Below are positions 4,996-6,717 of a stretch of DNA of 6,717 nucleotides, one piece after another. The notes beneath the pieces are model-generated. The model did no database searches, was not told the DNA's origin, and saw only the letters and a list, made by a program, of their open reading frames with translations. The position numbers were made by a program, and so were the translations under genes. Each line of letters starts with the position of its first letter. Within the stretch, counting starts at the first letter, position 1. This stretch comes from DASVDK01 sp036381125 [NCBI: Thermodesulfobacteriota bacterium] (lineage in GTDB: Bacteria > DASVDK01). Location of the stretch: assembly GCA_036381125.1 (NCBI GenBank), contig DASVDK010000104.1, positions 1 through 6,717 on the forward strand. Direction: 5' to 3'.

Positions 4996-5511
4996 GTGCC
5001 GCCTCACGATCCCGACGAGATCTTCGACGTGGTCGACGAGGCCGACCGGGTCGTCGGCCGCGCCGCCCGGGCCGTGGTCCACCGCCTCGGGCTGCGCCAC
5101 CGCGCCGCCCACGTCTTCCTCCTCGACAGCGCGGGCCGCCTCTACCTGCAGCGCCGATCGCTCTCGAAGGACGAGAACCCCGGCCTCTGGGACTCCTCCG
5201 CAGCGGGGCACCTCGACGCCGGCGAGACCTACGCCGAGGCCGCGCGCCGCGAGCTGGCCGAGGAGCTGGGCGTCCGGGTCGAGGCCGCCGCGCTGGTCGA
5301 GGTGGCGACGCTGCCGGCGACCCCCGAGACCGGTCAGGAGTTCCGCCGGCTCTTCACGGTGACCTGCGACGACCCGGTCCACCCCGACCCCGAGGAGGTG
5401 ATGGACGGCGGGTTCTTCACCCTTGCCGACCTCGACCGCCGCCTCGCGGACGGCAGCCTCGAGGTGACGCCCGCCTTCCGGGAACTCTACGCGCGATACC
5501 GGCGCGGCTGA
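4996..5511 (+). CDS. Nudix hydrolase, YfcD/IPP-isomerase-like
   Basis: A 171-residue Nudix-fold enzyme that would hydrolyse a nucleoside-diphosphate-linked substrate or, as in IPP isomerase relatives, act on a diphosphate. The Nudix box at residues 71-93 (G-x5-E-x7-RELAEELGV) is complete, including the REL-EE residues that bind Mg2+. The N-terminal DEIFDVVDEADRVVGRA segment, the HRAAHVFLLDSAGRLYLQRRS strand pair and the KDENPGLWDSSAAGHLDAGE lead-in to the box are typical of the YfcD/Idi-like group. Conversion of IPP to DMAPP is not assured, as many members of this group are uncharacterised hydrolases. The start is GTG at 4996, since the alternative frame opening far upstream is antisense to the radical SAM gene. 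It is divergent from that gene and followed by short hairpins and the ESFPASDPP-motif gene. Confidence 0.92.
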   Translation: MPPHDPDEIFDVVDEADRVVGRAARAVVHRLGLRHRAAHVFLLDSAGRLYLQRRSLSKDENPGLWDSSAAGHLDAGETYAEAARRELAEELGVRVEAAALVEVATLPATPETGQEFRRLFTVTCDDPVHPDPEEVMDGGFFTLADLDRRLADGSLEVTPAFRELYARYRRG

Positions 5512-5540
5512 CGCCGCCGACGGCGTGCCGGCCGGCCGGC
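5511..5540 (+). terminator. Tandem GC hairpin-forming sequences after the Nudix gene
   Basis: ACGCCG (5511-5516) and CGGCGT (5521-5526) pair around CCGA directly at the Nudix stop codon. A self-complementary GCCGGCCGGCCGGC follows at 5527-5540. No T-run follows, so this is at best a weak or factor-assisted terminator. In DNA of this composition short GC palindromes are frequent, so confidence is low. Confidence 0.25.
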
Positions 5541-5565
5541 CTGCTCCGTGCTTCTCCGGTCGGGC

Positions 5566-5796
5566 ATGCCGTCCACTCCGAAGCGCACGCAGATCCCGAG
5601 CCCCGAAGCACGACCGCCCCGGGAAGCCGCCGAAGCCGAGGCAGGCCGCCTCGGCGCCGGCCGGCAGGTCTGGCCGAGCGGCAGCCCGGCGGCCGACCAC
5701 GTCGAGGAAGGCTCGATGGAGTCCTTTCCGGCCAGCGACCCGCCGGCCTGGATGCCGCCGACGATCCGCCTGGGACCGCCGAGGCGGGACTACTAG
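5566..5796 (+). CDS. Short disordered protein with ESFPASDPP motif (76 aa)
   Basis: Small hydrophilic protein with no signal peptide, membrane helix or cysteine. The N-terminal two thirds is Pro, Ala, Arg and Glu-rich and probably disordered. The C-terminal part carries HVEEGSMESFPASDPPAW (about residues 46-63). From general knowledge, very similar VEE-SMESFPASDPPAW segments end many short uncharacterised proteins in soil bacteria, so I think this is a real gene; the function is unknown to me. The ATG at 5566 is chosen; an in-frame GTG at 5548 would add 6 residues, and neither has a clear ribosome binding site. It follows the Nudix gene by 54 bp on the same strand and its stop lies 2 bp before a REP-like palindrome. 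Confidence 0.65.
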   Translation: MPSTPKRTQIPSPEARPPREAAEAEAGRLGAGRQVWPSGSPAADHVEEGSMESFPASDPPAWMPPTIRLGPPRRDY

Positions 5797-5798
5797 AG

Positions 5799-5849
5799 GG
5801 GGTCAGGTCTTTCCATTTTCCAGAGGGGACCACGTCGAGGCCTGACCCC
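5799..5849. repeat. 51-bp imperfect palindrome, REP/MITE-like
   Basis: The left end GGGGTCAGGTCT (5799-5810) and the right end AGGCCTGACCCC (5838-5849) are inverted repeats with 11 of 12 positions matching. They enclose an AT-rich core (TTTCCATTTTCC) unlike the surrounding DNA. From memory, GGGGTCAGGTCTT...CCTGACCCC-type ends are common in intergenic repeats of many environmental bacteria, often near REP-associated tyrosine transposases (Y1/IS200-like); no such transposase is in this window. The element lies between convergent genes, a usual place for REP sequences, where it may also block read-through. The remaining gap to 5908 is plain GC-rich sequence with no gene I can support. Confidence 0.55.
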
Positions 5850-5908
5850 GACGCGCACGCCGGGCCGCGGCCGACCCGGCCCCGCGACGCACCCCACCGG
5901 GATCCGCT

Positions 5909-6717
5909 CTAGCGGGGCCGGTCGCGGAATACCTCGATGAGCCTGGCGTGCAGGCGGCCGTTGGACACCAGGAGGTCCATCGGCCGGTCGTCGGGCCGCA
6001 GGGTGAGCCGCACCGCCTGGCCGCGCAGGTCGGTCGCCCGGCCGCCGGCGGCCTCGAGGATGGCGAAGGGGCCGCAGAGATCCCACACGCCCCCCTTGAA
6101 GTCGGTCGAGTAGGTGAAGTCGGCCGCTCCCTCGGCGACGCGGCAGATCCGCAGACCGAAGGAGCCGACGCGGGCGGGGGGCGCAACACCGAAGCGCGCC
6201 ACGTACTGCTCGCTCGCCGAGGGCCGGCGCAAGACGCTGCGCACGAGGCGGGCGCCCTCGACCGTCTCGCGCGCGCTCGCGTGGATGGGCGCCGGCGGCC
6301 GCCCCGCCTCGTGCTTCAGGGCCGGTCCCCCGGCGACGGCCGTGTAGGCCACGTCGGCCTCGGGGTCGACCACGACGCCGAGGACCGGCCGCCCCGCCTC
6401 GGCCAGGCCGACCAGGACCGTGAACTCCGCGACGCCGAGGGCGTAATTGGTCGTGCCGTCGATCGGGTCGACGAACCAGGTGCGCCGCGCGCCGCCGCGG
6501 CCGTCCAGGAGCTCGGCCGACTCCTCCCCCACCACCGCATCGTCGGGAAAGCGGGCGCGCAGCCGCTCGACCAGGAAGCGGTCGAGCTCCCGGTCGACGG
6601 CCGTGACGAGCGAGCGGTCGGGCTTGTGCTGGATGTCGAGCGGACCCGACCGGGCCGCCACGGCGCGCGCCCCGGCCTGGCGCGCGAGCGAAAGGGCGAG
6701 CGCCAGCTCCTCTTCGT
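5909..6717 (-). CDS. Inositol-monophosphatase-family phosphatase (N-terminus outside window)
   Basis: A Mg2+-dependent, Li+-sensitive-type sugar or polyol phosphatase family member. The frame is open to the right edge; 268 residues are visible and only a few N-terminal residues should be missing, since the family is about 260-280 aa and the visible part starts with the usual first helix (EEELALALSLARQAG). An internal GTG at 6661 is not the real start, because that would remove this helix. Metal-binding motifs are present: KPDRSLVTAVD (about 31-41), GEES (about 63-66), VDPIDGTTNYALG (about 82-94) and GGVWDLCGPFAILEAAGG (about 208-225). Possible substrates are myo-inositol-1-phosphate, histidinol phosphate (HisN type), fructose-1,6-bisphosphate or 3'-phosphoadenosine compounds; the sequence alone does not decide, so no symbol is given. 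It converges on the ESFPASDPP-motif gene across the REP-like repeat. Confidence 0.92.
   Translation of the reverse strand, partial: EEELALALSLARQAGARAVAARSGPLDIQHKPDRSLVTAVDRELDRFLVERLRARFPDDAVVGEESAELLDGRGGARRTWFVDPIDGTTNYALGVAEFTVLVGLAEAGRPVLGVVVDPEADVAYTAVAGGPALKHEAGRPPAPIHASARETVEGARLVRSVLRRPSASEQYVARFGVAPPARVGSFGLRICRVAEGAADFTYSTDFKGGVWDLCGPFAILEAAGGRATDLRGQAVRLTLRPDDRPMDLLVSNGRLHARLIEVFRDRPR

Noticed and set aside
4915-5700. Upstream extension of the radical SAM frame on the minus strand
   Set aside because: The open frame runs antisense through the complete Nudix gene; the radical SAM fold starts at the ATG at 4914, which has a ribosome binding site.
5904-5915. CCGCT-CT-AGCGG dyad at the end of the inositol-phosphatase gene as a terminator
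   Set aside because: Only a 5-bp stem with a 2-nt loop and no T-run; expected by chance in this composition.

Overview
The window is very GC-rich (clearly above two thirds G+C by eye) and gene-dense. It reads as chromosomal sequence from a Gram-negative, diderm bacterium: a Pal-type OmpA lipoprotein implies an outer membrane. The composition, the mix of common soil-type genes and a short protein with an ESFPASDPP motif would suit a soil or groundwater lineage such as Rokubacteria/Methylomirabilota or a deltaproteobacterial relative. That placement is inference and no marker gene here settles it. Most of the window looks like ordinary core or accessory chromosome. There is no phage, integrase, CRISPR array, rRNA or tRNA.

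Layout. Positions 1-399 are the 3' end of an ABC importer permease of the PotC/spermidine-putrescine type (+). Twelve bases later comes a two-gene unit (+): an ArsR/SmtB repressor with a C-terminal Cys-Cys pair (412-750) and a 12-helix MFS transporter (753-1973), a plausible self-regulated metalloid or small-molecule efflux cassette. The MFS gene converges on, and overlaps by 23 bp, an unrecognised membrane protein with a four-cysteine zinc ribbon (1951-2868, -); a perfect GC hairpin sits in the overlap. A divergent intergenic region of about 200 bp, with an inverted repeat and a sigma70-like promoter, leads into the Pal-like lipoprotein (3070-3696, +). It is followed by a 67-residue protein of unknown function (3716-3919, +).

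That small gene converges on a radical SAM/SPASM protein (3916-4914, -), the two stop codons sharing the palindrome CTAG. Divergent from the radical SAM gene is a Nudix hydrolase resembling YfcD/IPP isomerase (4996-5511, +), then a short ESFPASDPP-motif protein (5566-5796, +). A 51-bp imperfect palindrome of REP/MITE type (5799-5849) fills most of the gap before an inositol-monophosphatase-family gene (5909-6717, -) that runs off the right edge.

The genes do not form one pathway; they are short independent units. I did not find a convincing new multigene system. The most interesting signals are the matching GCTACASTG-N5-start arrangements before two genes, which suggest leaderless transcription; the REP-like palindrome; the ArsR-MFS pair; and three tightly packed strand junctions where convergent or divergent genes share signals.
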